A DNA stretch of 64,000 bases, from positions 1 to 64,000 of the forward strand of contig CANOVJ010000015.1 of NCBI GenBank assembly GCA_947570615.1. The letters are read 5' to 3'. Of the stretch, positions 42,980 to 52,557 are shown one piece after another. Both the position numbers and the translations under genes were made by a program. The stretch comes from an uncultured Lachnospiraceae bacterium. Its GTDB lineage: Bacteria > Bacillota > Clostridia > Lachnospirales > Lachnospiraceae. Position 1 is the first letter of the stretch. Every line of letters begins with the position of its first letter. Under the pieces are notes generated by a model that saw only the letters and a list, made by a program, of their open reading frames with translations, was not told the origin of the DNA and made no database searches.

Positions 42980-45325
42980 TTATTGATACACATCCTCAAA
43001 CCTTCTCACCTGCACCCTCCTTCCATCGGTCCAGAAATCCACCTCCCCGGTCTCATATGTGATCAGCGTCCTTGTCCCGCACTGCGAAAGCCGCTTAAGG
43101 AGCTCCTCGTGAGGATGCCCATAGGAATTGCGCTCCCCGCAGGAAATCACCGTATAAACCGGCCTGACGCTCTCGAGAAATTCTGCGGGCGTGGAGCCTC
43201 TCGATCCATGGTGGGCGGCTTTGAGAACCGTAACTCTTCCTCCGCTTTCCTCCCCCTCCAGCGTCCGCAAAAGCTCCCTCTCCCCGCCTCCTTCAATATC
43301 CCCGGTGAGCAGGGCGCTGAAATCCCCATAATCTGCCCGCAGCACGATGGAATACTCGTTTGGCTCCCTGCCGGATTCGTCTCTCCCGGGATGCAGACAG
43401 GCGAGCGTGAGCCTGCCGCTTTGGATTTTCTGCCCCCGGCTGATATACGAGACGGGGATCCCCGCCGCATGGGCCTGCTCCTCCAGCGTCAGATAGCCTT
43501 CTGTTCTGGCGTCCCCGGCCACCTGTGGCAGAACCAGATTTTCCACCCGGATCCCCTGCTCCTCTCCCTGCTCCAGAAGCTCCCGGATCCCGTTACAGTG
43601 ATCCTCATCCGGATGGGTGACAAAAACCGCCGTAAGCCGAAAGGCGCCCCGGGACTTCAAAAAGGGAATGATGCGGTATTGGCCCGTCTTACTCACCGAG
43701 GAGCTCCCCCCGTCCACCAGATAACGGCCGCCGCCTGCATTTTCCAGATAGATACAGTCCCCCTGCCCTACGTCCAGAAAGGCGAGGGTAAGACCCCGGC
43801 CGGGCCGGACAATCAGGACCATAAGGGCCATGAGGACGATCCCCCGGCGCAGCGGGCGCTTTATTCTCTTTCCGGCCAGAACAACCGTCAGTAACAGCAA
43901 AAGATACGCCGCCACCTGCCAGCCCTGCGGCTGTCCCAGGGTCAGCAGATTTCCGGGAAGGCGCTGACAGCATTCACAGGCCCTGTCGTAGATCCCCAGG
44001 ATCCCACGGATCATCAGAGCAAAGGGCGTACCCGGAAAAGGACAGAAAATCTCACAGACCAGCAGAATAAGCCCCGCTCCCATGAGAAAGCTCATCAGAG
44101 GGATCACCAGCAGATTGAGAAAAACAGAATAAGGGGGAAACTGATAATAAAACCAGAGATAAACAGGAAGAGTGACCGCCTCCATGGCCAGTGCGCCGGA
44201 GAGGCTCTTTACAGCCTGCCCCGTCACTTTTTCCACCTTCTCCGGGAGCCGGGAGGCTCCGCCCCTCCCCACCGGGAAGCGAAACAGCACGCCGCCTTCC
44301 GAATCCTCCTGTACGGTAAGCAGCGGAACCAGAAGCCCAATCCCGGCCACACACCCGAAGGAAAAGAGAAATCCGCTGTGGTAGAAATAGAGCGGCTGTC
44401 CCAGCAGGATCCCGGCCGCCGCCACCGACGCTGCCGTCAGCATATCGTAGGTGCGCTCCGCCAGAATACTTCCCATGCGCAGACAAAACATCAGGATCGC
44501 CCGCAGGGCGGACACGGAAAAGCCCGTCATCACGCCGTAGAGAAGGATAAGCACAAAGGAAGCCGCCGCCGAAATCTTCATGGGCACGCCGCATTTGCGC
44601 AGCAGACGGCACAGACCCATTCCCAGCATGGAAATATGCAGCCCGGAGATGGCCAGAATATGGGCGATGCCGTTTCGCTGATAGAGCGCCTTCAGCTCCT
44701 GATCCATCCCGCTCTTTTCCCCCAGCAGCATGGTCTGCATGACAGAGGCCTCCCGCTGCGGCAGCGCCTGCGAGAGTTTTTCCGATAAAAACCTCCTGAG
44801 CTGGTAAAGATTTTCTGATACTATGTGGTACTTTCCGGTTTTCGATGAAATTTCCGCCTGACTTAAGCGGTATGAAATTCCGAGAATCTGATAATAAGAA
44901 CGGGCATCGAACTGCCCCTGATTGGTCGCTTTTTCAAAAACAGCGAGCTTTCCCTTAATCCTTACGACGCTGCCCAGCTCCGGCTCCTTCTGTCCGGCGG
45001 CCAGATAGCACAGCGCCTTTTCCCCGGGCGGGCCGCAGCATATGCCTGATTCATCCCGCGGTGATGTCCTCGCGCCGTCGACGCCTGCACCGGCGACCCT
45101 CTCTGACCGATCCTGCGCGTCATACCCCGACAGCTTCAGATACACCACCTGCACCGGTCCCTGCTCTCTCTGCGCCGTCTCCTTCGCGTATACCCTGCCT
45201 GTGACGGCTACCGTCTTTCCCTGATATGCCCCATAGTCTTCAAAGGGGGCAGGCCTGATCCTGACCAGGAAAAACAAGACCGCCATCACCCCCAGACAGC
45301 TCCATCCAAGCGGACGTTTTCTCAT
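42980..45325 (-). CDS. comEC: ComEC/Rec2 DNA-uptake channel protein
   Basis: 781 residues with a perfect AGGAGG. N-terminal membrane helices, an OB-like extracellular domain (VAVTGRVYA; RIKGKLAVFEKATNQGQFDA), the competence domain with GIAHILAISGLHISMLGMGL and further helices, and a C-terminal metallo-beta-lactamase domain: FLDVGQGDCIYLE, VFVTHPDEDHCNGI (zinc site), LKAAHHGSRGSTPAEFL. It forms the channel for single-stranded DNA in transformation. Complete length for the family. With comEA close by, DNA uptake is possible, though no comG or comF genes are in the window. Confidence 0.94.
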   Translation of the reverse strand: MRKRPLGWSCLGVMAVLFFLVRIRPAPFEDYGAYQGKTVAVTGRVYAKETAQREQGPVQVVYLKLSGYDAQDRSERVAGAGVDGARTSPRDESGICCGPPGEKALCYLAAGQKEPELGSVVRIKGKLAVFEKATNQGQFDARSYYQILGISYRLSQAEISSKTGKYHIVSENLYQLRRFLSEKLSQALPQREASVMQTMLLGEKSGMDQELKALYQRNGIAHILAISGLHISMLGMGLCRLLRKCGVPMKISAAASFVLILLYGVMTGFSVSALRAILMFCLRMGSILAERTYDMLTAASVAAAGILLGQPLYFYHSGFLFSFGCVAGIGLLVPLLTVQEDSEGGVLFRFPVGRGGASRLPEKVEKVTGQAVKSLSGALAMEAVTLPVYLWFYYQFPPYSVFLNLLVIPLMSFLMGAGLILLVCEIFCPFPGTPFALMIRGILGIYDRACECCQRLPGNLLTLGQPQGWQVAAYLLLLLTVVLAGKRIKRPLRRGIVLMALMVLIVRPGRGLTLAFLDVGQGDCIYLENAGGGRYLVDGGSSSVSKTGQYRIIPFLKSRGAFRLTAVFVTHPDEDHCNGIRELLEQGEEQGIRVENLVLPQVAGDARTEGYLTLEEQAHAAGIPVSYISRGQKIQSGRLTLACLHPGRDESGREPNEYSIVLRADYGDFSALLTGDIEGGGERELLRTLEGEESGGRVTVLKAAHHGSRGSTPAEFLESVRPVYTVISCGERNSYGHPHEELLKRLSQCGTRTLITYETGEVDFWTDGRRVQVRRFEDVYQ

Positions 45326-45355
45326 AAACCTCCTCCGTTTTTATACCCCTGAAAC

Positions 45356-46282
45356 TTATGTCTCCACCAGTCCCAGATTCCTCTCGAACACGGTGGAAAG
45401 ACTGACATTCTCCTTATAATTTACGTTGGTATCCCCGTTTACGGAGATCTGGACCTTATTCACATTGGACAGCTCCGCCAGGGAATTGGTGATGGAATAA
45501 ATGGTCACATCCGCGGTCACGTTGTAGATCTGGGTCAGGAACATACTGTCGAAGTCCACATAGCAGACCCCGTCCTTCACGTTCACGCTCAACAGCTTCG
45601 CGGCCGGATTGACGGTGGGAAAGGCCTTCTCGTTCTCCGTGGGCCCCGCAAGAAGCTGTTCCATCACCAGTCTTTCCATGGAAATATTGCTGTTGTAAAC
45701 CACCGAACGGCTCACCGTTTTCAACCCGTCCCCCGCCTCGTTGGCCAGATAAAGCGTCAGTTTTACCCTCTCATAGGTGTTGATCTCGTCCCCCGCGTTT
45801 TCGATGAACATATCCGCATTCATCATCCCGATCACGCTGCCGTAAACGTCTGTGAGGGTCTCCGACCTGACCTGAAAGGAAACGTACTGTATCCCCTCGA
45901 TCTGCGTAAGCGTGCGCACAATGGCCGCCCGCGTCAGAACCTCGGTGGTGGGCTCCTGCTGCCTGTAGCTCTCGTCAAAGCTCAGCACCAGCTGATCCTG
46001 GGTCACCGTATAGCCCAGCAACGGAACATTCTCTGTCAGCGGCGGCTTATACTCCAGCCGCTCCGAAACCTTCCCAAGCTGGCCCAGCAGCTCCTGCAAA
46101 AGCTCTCCCTGATCCGTGGTTCGAGTCACATATTCTGTAGAAAAAACAGCGGTCTCCGTATTGTTCAGATAATAAATATTGTAGGACTTTCCCGAAGGCT
46201 CCTGCCCGTCCTGTCCGCAGCCGAAAAAGACCAGCGCCACGAAAAGAAGCAAAAGACTGCCGCCTGCTTTTTTGAAATTCAT
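45356..46282 (-). CDS. GerMN-domain lipoprotein
   Basis: 308 residues from the ATG at 46282 (AAAGGGG seven bases ahead; another ATG two codons upstream is too close). Signal with lipobox VFFGC, then two GerMN repeats: residues about 35-150 (SYNIYYLNNTETAVFSTEY) and about 180-300 (VKLTLYLANEAGDGL, MERLVMEQLLAGPTENE, KDGVCYVDFDS). GerM-like proteins act in spore germination or envelope functions. Directly behind the histidine kinase gene, probably in one transcript; in this lineage it is a standard member of this block. Confidence 0.88.
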   Translation of the reverse strand: MNFKKAGGSLLLLFVALVFFGCGQDGQEPSGKSYNIYYLNNTETAVFSTEYVTRTTDQGELLQELLGQLGKVSERLEYKPPLTENVPLLGYTVTQDQLVLSFDESYRQQEPTTEVLTRAAIVRTLTQIEGIQYVSFQVRSETLTDVYGSVIGMMNADMFIENAGDEINTYERVKLTLYLANEAGDGLKTVSRSVVYNSNISMERLVMEQLLAGPTENEKAFPTVNPAAKLLSVNVKDGVCYVDFDSMFLTQIYNVTADVTIYSITNSLAELSNVNKVQISVNGDTNVNYKENVSLSTVFERNLGLVET

Positions 46283-46295
46283 ATCCATGCCCCTT

Positions 46296-47777
46296 TCAGA
46301 CCAGCGTTCTGGTCAGAGGAATCTTCACGGTAAAGGTGGTTCCTTCTCCCTCCACGCTCTCCGCCCTGATGGAGCCCCGGTGGAGCAGCACGGCGCTCCT
46401 GGTGATGGCAAGGCCAAGGCCGGTGCCGCCAATCTCCCTGGAGTGGGATTTGTCCACCCGGTAAAAGCGTTCAAAAATCTGCCCGATATTTTCCTGCGGG
46501 ATCCCGATTCCCGTATCCTTCACCTGCACGGTAAAAAACTGGTGATCCGCGTCCAGGGAAACCTCAACCTTTCCCTGCTCCCGGTTGTACTTGATGGCGT
46601 TCTCCACCAGATTAGTCAGGATCAGGGACATCTTCACCTCGTCCACCTCCGCCGTCACCTGGCGTCTGCTGATGAGAGTCACCTCCACGTTATTTTTCCT
46701 GGCAATAGGGCGGAGTCTCTTTAAAATAATCTCTGTGAGCGTGTTCAGGTTCACCACACTGACGTTCATCTCCGCCACGGATTTGTCCTGCTTCACCAGA
46801 GCCAGAAGGTCGTTGATAATCTTGTCCTCCCGCTCGATCTCCTCGGCGATATCCGCCATAAACTCCTTATAAAGCTCCGCAGGGGCGTCCGGCTGGGCCA
46901 GCAGGGAATCCGCCAGCACCTTCACAGAGGTGATCGGGGTTTTCAGCTCATGGGACACATTGGCCACAAACTCCTGCCTGGAGTCGTCAAGCGCCTTCAT
47001 CCTTGCGAGAAGGCTGTTAAAGGCGTCCACGATATGCTCTGTCTCCAGGTAATCCGGAACGGAAATGGGATCGTCCCGATACCCCTCCTTCATCTCGTTG
47101 ATCGCCGTGGTCACCCGGTCAAAGGGCCGTACCATCACCCTGACCAGCAAAAGGGCAAGGGCAAAGATACAGATCAGCATGATGCTTTCCATAATCAGCG
47201 CCTTGCGGTTGAGTACATCCATGGTGTTCACAATGCTGTCCGTGGAAACGCTGGTGAGCATCACCCCCCGCACCACCTCTTTCGTGTCGGTGCCATCCTC
47301 CGACGGTTCAGGCAGCGTCAGCGTCTCCACGATGGGAACCGTGATCTCGATAAAGCGGTTCACCGGATCGTAGCTGACAGTGCCGCCTCCCTTCATGCAC
47401 CGGATCACCTCCTCGGAGATGATGGTCTTCCCCTCGCTGATTCCATAGGTATCCTTCACCACCTTAAGGCCCGCGTTGATGACCAGCACCCTCCCGTTAT
47501 AAAGATTGGAAAGCTGCTCAAGCTCCGCTCCGATCCCCTCCGAGGAGGTATCCTGTAAATAGTTGTATGTAATCAGGTGATTGGCAATGATCCGAAGCTG
47601 CGTCTGGACGTCCTGCGTGCGCACGTCCACGGCCCGGCTTTCGTAATTTTCCAGAATGCCCGCCCGCATAAAAACCGCGGGCGCCATCCCCATCAGAAAC
47701 ATGATGATAAACAGACGAACCTTAAGGCTGCGCCATATCCTGGAATTTTTCAGAAAAAGTATGATTCTTTTAGCCAT
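46296..47777 (-). CDS. Sensor histidine kinase (WalK/PhoR-like)
   Basis: 493 residues from the ATG at 47777. TM1 at about 19-38, extracytoplasmic domain with NGRVLVINAGLKVVKDTYG (a PAS/Cache-like strand pattern), TM2 at about 193-216, HAMP about 213-265, HisKA with the phosphorylated His near 276 (VSHELKTPITSVKVLADS), and an ATPase domain with NLVENAIKYN, DTGIGIPQ and GGTGLGLAI. The response regulator ends 29 bp upstream. The closeness to cell-wall and competence genes is typical of this block; the signal is unknown. Confidence 0.93.
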   Translation of the reverse strand: MAKRIILFLKNSRIWRSLKVRLFIIMFLMGMAPAVFMRAGILENYESRAVDVRTQDVQTQLRIIANHLITYNYLQDTSSEGIGAELEQLSNLYNGRVLVINAGLKVVKDTYGISEGKTIISEEVIRCMKGGGTVSYDPVNRFIEITVPIVETLTLPEPSEDGTDTKEVVRGVMLTSVSTDSIVNTMDVLNRKALIMESIMLICIFALALLLVRVMVRPFDRVTTAINEMKEGYRDDPISVPDYLETEHIVDAFNSLLARMKALDDSRQEFVANVSHELKTPITSVKVLADSLLAQPDAPAELYKEFMADIAEEIEREDKIINDLLALVKQDKSVAEMNVSVVNLNTLTEIILKRLRPIARKNNVEVTLISRRQVTAEVDEVKMSLILTNLVENAIKYNREQGKVEVSLDADHQFFTVQVKDTGIGIPQENIGQIFERFYRVDKSHSREIGGTGLGLAITRSAVLLHRGSIRAESVEGEGTTFTVKIPLTRTLV

Positions 47778-47806
47778 AAAGCGGCACTGCCTTTCGAATC
47801 CGGGTA

Positions 47807-48487
47807 TCAGGCAAAGTAGTAGCCTACGCCCCATTTGGTGTGTACATATTTCGGCTCAGAGGGATTCACCTCGATCTTTTCCCGCAGTCTTCTGATATGC
47901 ACATCCACCGTGCGCACATCTCCGGGGTAATCGGCGCCCCACACCAGCTTCAGCAGATTTTCCCGGCTGTAAACCTTATTGGCGTTCACCACCAGGAGCT
48001 CTAACAGCTCAAATTCCTTGGCGGTTAAATTGATTTCTCTTCCTCCGGCATAGGCTCTCCTTCCCTGCCGGTCCAGCTTCATATCGCCGCTCTCTATAAT
48101 CTGGGAGGCCTCCTTACTTTTGGGACTGGTGCGCCGGATGATGGCCCTGATCCTGGCCTTTACCTCCAGAATATTAAAGGGCTTGATGATGTAATCGTCC
48201 GCGCCGTACTCCAGGCCCAGGATCTTATCCATATCCTCTCCCTTGGCCGTGAGCATCACGATGGGGACGGAGGAAAATTCTCTCACCTGCTGGCAGACCT
48301 CAAAGCCGGTCAGCTTCGGAAGCATCACATCCAGCAGGATAATATCGTATTCCCTGCTCCTGATCTTTTCCAGCGCCTCTTCGCCGTCGTAGGCGCAGTC
48401 CACCTCCATCCCGTCCTGCTCCAGGCTGAACCGGATGCCCTTAACGATCAGCTTCTCATCATCCACCACCAGAACTCTCTTAGCCAT
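47807..48487 (-). CDS. OmpR/PhoB-family response regulator
   Basis: 226 residues from the ATG at 48487, nine bases after GGGG. Receiver: KRVLVVDDEKLIVKGI, phosphoacceptor Asp near 53 in IILLDVMLPKLTG, Thr in VPIVMLTAKG, Lys in IIKPFNI. C-terminal winged helix: AGGREINLTAKEFELLELL and DVRTVDVHIRRLREKIE. Partner of the downstream kinase. Confidence 0.95.
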   Translation of the reverse strand: MAKRVLVVDDEKLIVKGIRFSLEQDGMEVDCAYDGEEALEKIRSREYDIILLDVMLPKLTGFEVCQQVREFSSVPIVMLTAKGEDMDKILGLEYGADDYIIKPFNILEVKARIRAIIRRTSPKSKEASQIIESGDMKLDRQGRRAYAGGREINLTAKEFELLELLVVNANKVYSRENLLKLVWGADYPGDVRTVDVHIRRLREKIEVNPSEPKYVHTKWGVGYYFA

Positions 48488-48635
48488 ATGAAAACCCCAT
48501 CCATTTCTGTTTACTTTTTCAGTGATGCCGGACATCCTCTTTCCCGGTTCTTCCGGAAAATCCCTCCCGGGCCGCAGGAGGAAAGCCTGCCGCGCACCTG
48601 CGCAGCGCCAGGCTGGCCCGCGACAGTCTCCTTTT

Positions 48636-49457
48636 TTATACCGTAATACTGTCCTTTATCTTCTCGAACACGCCCTCCTTGATCCCCTCGACGTTCATGA
48701 TCTCCTCGATGGACCGGTACGCGCCGTTTTTCTCCCGCCAGGCGATGATACTTTTCGCCTTGCTGCTGCCCACGCCAGGCAGGGTGCAGAGCTGCTCCTC
48801 CCCCGCCGTGTTGATATTGATCAGGGAAGAGGGCTCCTCCTTGGCATCTGTCTTTTTATTTTCTTCCACACCGGAGGATTTCCAGACAAAATCCCCCTGG
48901 GCCTGTTCGATCTCCTCATCGGTGGGGACGTAAACCTTCATCCCGTCCAGGAGCAGATCCGCCTGATTGAGATAATCCTGCCGGGCGTCCTCCCGGAACC
49001 CGCCGGCCTGGTCGATGGCCTGATAAATCCGGCTTCCCTCCTCCAGGGTATAGACGCCGGGCCGCTCTACTGCCCCGCAGATATGTACCACGCAGACGCT
49101 CTTTTCCGTGAAATCGCCGCTTCCCTGCCCGGCTTTCGCCGTGGAAACCGCGCCGCTGTCCGATCCGGAAGAGGCTCCTTCCACAGAGACGCCCTGCCCC
49201 TGCGTATTCTGCCCCGGAACGCTCTCCCCTGCAGAGGATCCTCCGCCCCCGGAGACGGACTCTTTCAGCTCCTGCGAACTTCCATCCGATCCCCGGACAT
49301 CCGAAAAGGCTTCCCCCTGTCCGGAAAAGGATTCCTCCGCTCCCTCCTGGGAATACAGAAGAAAGCTCTCCGATCCTGCCTCTTTCCTCCCGCAGCCCGC
49401 GAGAATACAGAAAGCCACCGTCAAAAAGCCTGCCAGCGTTTTACTTTTCTTATTCAT
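48636..49457 (-). CDS. comEA: ComEA-like DNA-binding lipoprotein
   Basis: 273 residues, AAGGAG ribosome site. Signal with lipobox CILAGC, so a lipid anchor replaces the usual ComEA membrane helix. A long Ser/Gly/Glu-rich linker (about 25-115), an SLBB domain (about 119-180: VVHICGAVERPGVYTLEEGSR), and two helix-hairpin-helix motifs at the C-terminus (ININTAGEEQLCTLPGVGSSKA and IEEIMNVEGIKEG). It binds incoming DNA at the membrane for transfer to ComEC. The linker is longer than in most homologues. Confidence 0.9.
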   Translation of the reverse strand: MNKKSKTLAGFLTVAFCILAGCGRKEAGSESFLLYSQEGAEESFSGQGEAFSDVRGSDGSSQELKESVSGGGGSSAGESVPGQNTQGQGVSVEGASSGSDSGAVSTAKAGQGSGDFTEKSVCVVHICGAVERPGVYTLEEGSRIYQAIDQAGGFREDARQDYLNQADLLLDGMKVYVPTDEEIEQAQGDFVWKSSGVEENKKTDAKEEPSSLININTAGEEQLCTLPGVGSSKAKSIIAWREKNGAYRSIEEIMNVEGIKEGVFEKIKDSITV

Positions 49458-49655
49458 CGTTATCTCCTTCCTGTCAGACAGAAAGCCCCATATAACGATA
49501 CCATTTCATTGTAAAGTAAATTCTGAAAGTTGACAAGTTAATCTTCCATAAAATTACCGCACAGTCGTGCTCCTGGTTGCTTTTTGCAGCAGCGCCGGAA
49601 GGACGCAGGGAGAGCTCACCAAATGACACTTCCCTTTTATTATAAACAAGGTCAA

Positions 49656-49778
49656 TTATTTTCCTGTATTGATTTCACTTTCGGCAGATGAATATCGCTC
49701 CAACGGAACCGTCAGCCTGAATATATCTCCTTCTTCCAGGTCCGGTTCTCCTCCGGAATAAATCTTTGTGTATTTCAT
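49656..49778 (-). pseudogene. C-terminal remnant of an AlbA_2-type ATP-binding regulator
   Basis: Forty codons with a start and stop: MKYTKIYSGGEPDLEEGDIF then RLTVPLERYSSAESE. The SGGEP...EGDIFR...VPL pattern is the closing part of the GHKL-like ATP-binding domain of AlbA_2 regulators. Too short to function. Bases 49458-49655 hold nothing else I can recognise. Confidence 0.6.
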
Positions 49779-49826
49779 CAAATTGCCTGATCACTGTTTA
49801 TGCACTTCGTTTTTTGAAATACTATT

Positions 49827-50992
49827 TTAGTCTTCTTCTGACAAATTCGTAGCAATACGATAAACTATATTATTGGTACTCCCTTTTGCCACTATATATC
49901 CTGTACCTGTAAGCATTTTAAAATATCTTCGCACTGTCGCGGCAGACTTACCCGTAACCGCTTCTGCTTCTTTAGGAGTGATTTCTCCATGTTCTTCTAT
50001 AAAACTAACCATTGCACTTACTTTATTATATTCTTTTTGCGCCAAAACTCCGCTCATAACTTCGCTTAAACTTCGCTCATTTTTTTGAGCGAAGTTTTCA
50101 TTCTCAATCTCAAACCTCTTATGAATTCTTATTGTAGTAATCATATAAGTTCTGTCCGCATCTGTTTCAAACTCCGGCATGGGCGAACCGTTCCTTTTCA
50201 GTTCGCGCAAAATTTTCGATATGCCCGTTGACTTTTTCTCAGACAAATCAATCTCCTTGAAAAATTCTCCAATCTTGGGATTTCTGTATCTTCCCGCCCT
50301 GATTTTCCCCGCCGCAAACTTCTCCATATCAATATAATGATCCGGTCCCGGAAAATTGATAATCTGAATCTGATCCAAATAAATCCGAATCTCTACCGGC
50401 ACATCCTCTTTGTAGTTTTATCAGAAAATCCTCAAGATATCCCCTGCGTATATGCTCCATAGATGCCCGTTTATTAATACGGTCAACAAATGGTACGGCA
50501 ACAAATTTCTCAAAAAGTTCCGCTATCTCGCTCTGTTTGGCTTCTACCGTAAGTGATGCCGGACGAATCCAATATTTCATTGTGCGGTCTTGCCCTTTCC
50601 CTGCCTCCTTTTTAGAATAAACATCCACAGGTGCCCGATATGGTCCCGCATCGCCCGCTGCACATTTCAGATACACCAGGCTTTTCCCCTGATATTCCAC
50701 AATCTCAATCCTTGGAATATAACGCGGCTCAATTTTGTTGCAGTATTTGGAATATTTTCAGTTGAATATCATCAAGCAATTCGTTCGGTACGCCTACAGG
50801 CGGCAGAATGGGAAGCCCATTTTCTGTCTTTACGCCAATCACAAGATATCCGCCATCTACCCCTGCAATATCGTTTGCATAGCCGCATATGGTGTGCACA
50901 ATTTCTGACGGATTAAAGCCTTCCTTGTATTCTATCCGGTTTTGCTCTACTTTGCGTCCTTTTAACAGAGTATCTATTTTTATTGGAATCAT
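49827..50992 (-). pseudogene. AlbA_2/ATP-binding transcriptional regulator, frameshifted
   Basis: Three frames together rebuild one protein. 50992-50729: AlbA_2 domain (RIEYKEGFNPSEIVHTICGY, GGYLVIGVKTENG). 50700-50329: central part (VYLKCAAGDAGPYRAP, SEIAELFEKFVAVPFVDR). 50402-49827: ATP-binding end (IQIINFPGPDHYI, RNPKIGEFF, KKSTGISKILRELKRNGSP) and a winged helix (GEITPKEAEAVTGKSAATVRRYF). At least two breaks in frame, so probably inactive. Such regulators are frequent in gut Firmicutes and often decay. A separate small piece of a similar gene lies at 49656-49778. Confidence 0.85.
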
Positions 50993-51043
50993 ATAGTCAT
51001 CTCCATTATTGGTATTATGGCAATTGAATTAGGGAAACGGCAT

Positions 51044-51330
51044 TTAAGCCATTGTAAACAATTCCGGATGCTTATGTATATACTCCTGCAGCACATTCCA
51101 CATTGTCTGCCTGTCCTTCGTTTTAAGTGCTTCTTCTATCTTGTGCGATTTTATTTTAGATTGGGCGGCTCATTAATATATACTAAATTTTGTGCATATT
51201 GTTCCACAGGTTTTTCTTTTCCTGAAAGCGAAATCACCTATGCAGACTTTCGTAACCGTCTGCCGGTCAGGAATTGGAATATCTTTTTTTAAGAGATTGC
51301 AGATTGTGCTTTTCTCAACATCCGCAATTT
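51044..51330 (-). pseudogene. Decayed helix-turn-helix protein remnant
   Basis: Minus-strand pieces in different frames that read as one former protein: IADVEKSTICNLLKKDIPIP then DRQTVTKVCIGDF, next ISLSGKEKPVEQYAQNLVYI, and finally HKIEEALKTKDRQTMWNVLQ ending KHPELFTMA. The first piece looks like an XRE-type helix-turn-helix. Two frame breaks are needed. The upstream end merges into the ISL3 fragment. Confidence 0.5.
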
Positions 51331-51605
51331 TCCTTTTGGCGCCAGGAAGCTGAAAGGCTCTGCAAAAGCAGTATGCTGCAATCCGGATTCCGGCAGAACA
51401 TTTTTCTGTTCCTGAGGATAATTTTTGCTTTCTTTCCCATCATTGGGAGATCCTGAGAATTCCATTCATACACACTGTGACGCCTGGAAGACAAATGGCC
51501 GCAATAAGGGCATTTTTCCTCCAGGCGTTCTGATTCTACATATATGAGCAGTTCTTTGTCTGTAATTTCATGTCGGAGATAATGCAAATCAGGATCAGGC
51601 AGGAG
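51315..51605 (-). pseudogene. Truncated ISL3-family transposase, N-terminal zinc-finger part
   Basis: Reads DLHYLRHEITDKELLIYVES, CPYCGHLSSRRHSVYEW, DLPMMGKKAKIILRNRKMFC and RNPDC: the N-terminal Cys4 zinc finger and following strands of ISL3 transposases. The DDE catalytic domain is absent; the frame runs into unrelated sequence and stops at 51315. No terminal inverted repeats could be found. It marks an old insertion sequence in this decayed stretch. Confidence 0.8.
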
Positions 51606-51646
51606 TTAGAATCGCTGTTGACTGTTCAAAAAATCAAAGTTCGACT

Positions 51647-51853
51647 TCATGACTCCGCCTCCTTGCCGGTGGGCTTTGGGAATGAATTTTCGTTTTCAAC
51701 TTCATGCTTGCTAAATCTCTTATCAGAGGGCCCTTTAGAATCTGCCGGAATAAGCCAGGTCTTTCCTTTCTTGATTGCACCCTCTATTCGGCCATCCGCA
51801 CATAAAACTCCTATTCTGCGTGGTGTAACATTCCATACTCGCCCTCCTTGCAA
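51647..51853 (-). pseudogene. Fragment of a small helix-turn-helix protein
   Basis: VWNVTPRRIGVLCADGRIEG, then AIKKGKTWLIPADSKGPSDK, is the recognition region of small excisionase/MerR-like DNA-binding proteins. The expected first residues (xxISTKEAAEKW) are missing and the frame begins inside an AAGGAGG-like run. A functional short gene starting elsewhere cannot be excluded. Confidence 0.5.
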
Positions 51854-51964
51854 CCTGTAAACAGAAGCACATCCAACATTTATTCTTCATAATACATCAT
51901 GTATCGGAATAAAACAACATAAAGACTCTCTTTCATCCGTCAATTTTTCTATACTGGCTAAAAT

Positions 51965-51993
51965 CAAAAAACAGCGGCGGGCAACAATCGCTG
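51965..51993 (-). terminator. Possible terminator downstream of the DMT transporter
   Basis: Minus-strand stem CAGCG / CGCTG (51989-51993 with 51972-51976) followed by six to seven U. The stem is only five pairs with a 12-nt loop, so moderate support. The remaining bases of 51854-52125 show no other feature. Confidence 0.4.
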
Positions 51994-52125
51994 CAAACTG
52001 ACAAAACAATACATCAACCCGAAACACCTTACCTCCAGAATTGTGGAAATACTGACTGCCAGGGGCTCCTGTAAAATGGCTCTCCTGCCTGCCCGTCCTG
52101 CTTTCGTTTTTCCGAAAAACGATTC

Positions 52126-52557
52126 TCACTCCCACTTGAAAATAACGATCCCCACGACAGCCACCGCCATCCCGATCGCCTTGCGCCACTCAAAGGGCTG
52201 TTTTTCTACCCCGAACCAGCCCAGCAGCTCGATCACATAGGCCACCGCCAGCTGGGCCACCACGATGAGCATCACCGCCCTTGCAGGCCCCAGCAGATCC
52301 ATGCTCCTGATCACCGTATAGGTGATGAAAGCCCCGATTGCGCCGCCCAGGAGCATGTACTTTGGCTCCACCTTGAAGACCGCGCCCAGAGAGGAGCGGT
52401 CCGTGATCAGCCAGGCGCCCAGACAGACCAGCAGGGCCGTGAACTGAACGAACGCGTTCGCCACCCATATGGTGGAGGATTTGGTGACCTGTGTATTGAA
52501 TACTCCCTGCACGCTCATCAGCGCGCCGGAAATCAGCGCAATAAAAAAACCAATCAT
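52126..52557 (-). CDS. DMT-family transporter (YdcZ/DUF606 type)
   Basis: 143 residues with four to five membrane helices (MIGFFIALISGALMSVQGVF, WVANAFVQFTALLVCLGAWLI, YMLLGGAIGAFITYTVI, AVMLIVVAQLAVAYVIELLG, KAIGMAVAVVGIVIF). The VQGVFNT and GPARAVM motifs match the YdcZ-type drug/metabolite transporters, which usually work as dimers or pairs. The start codon at 52557 lies in the closing helix of a structured leader (52555-52680), suggesting translation control by a ligand or by temperature. Substrate unknown. Confidence 0.87.
   Translation of the reverse strand: MIGFFIALISGALMSVQGVFNTQVTKSSTIWVANAFVQFTALLVCLGAWLITDRSSLGAVFKVEPKYMLLGGAIGAFITYTVIRSMDLLGPARAVMLIVVAQLAVAYVIELLGWFGVEKQPFEWRKAIGMAVAVVGIVIFKWE

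Noticed and set aside
51887-52189. Minus-strand open frame of 100 codons after the DMT gene
   Set aside because: It overlaps the DMT gene in another frame and has no ribosome site or recognisable sequence.
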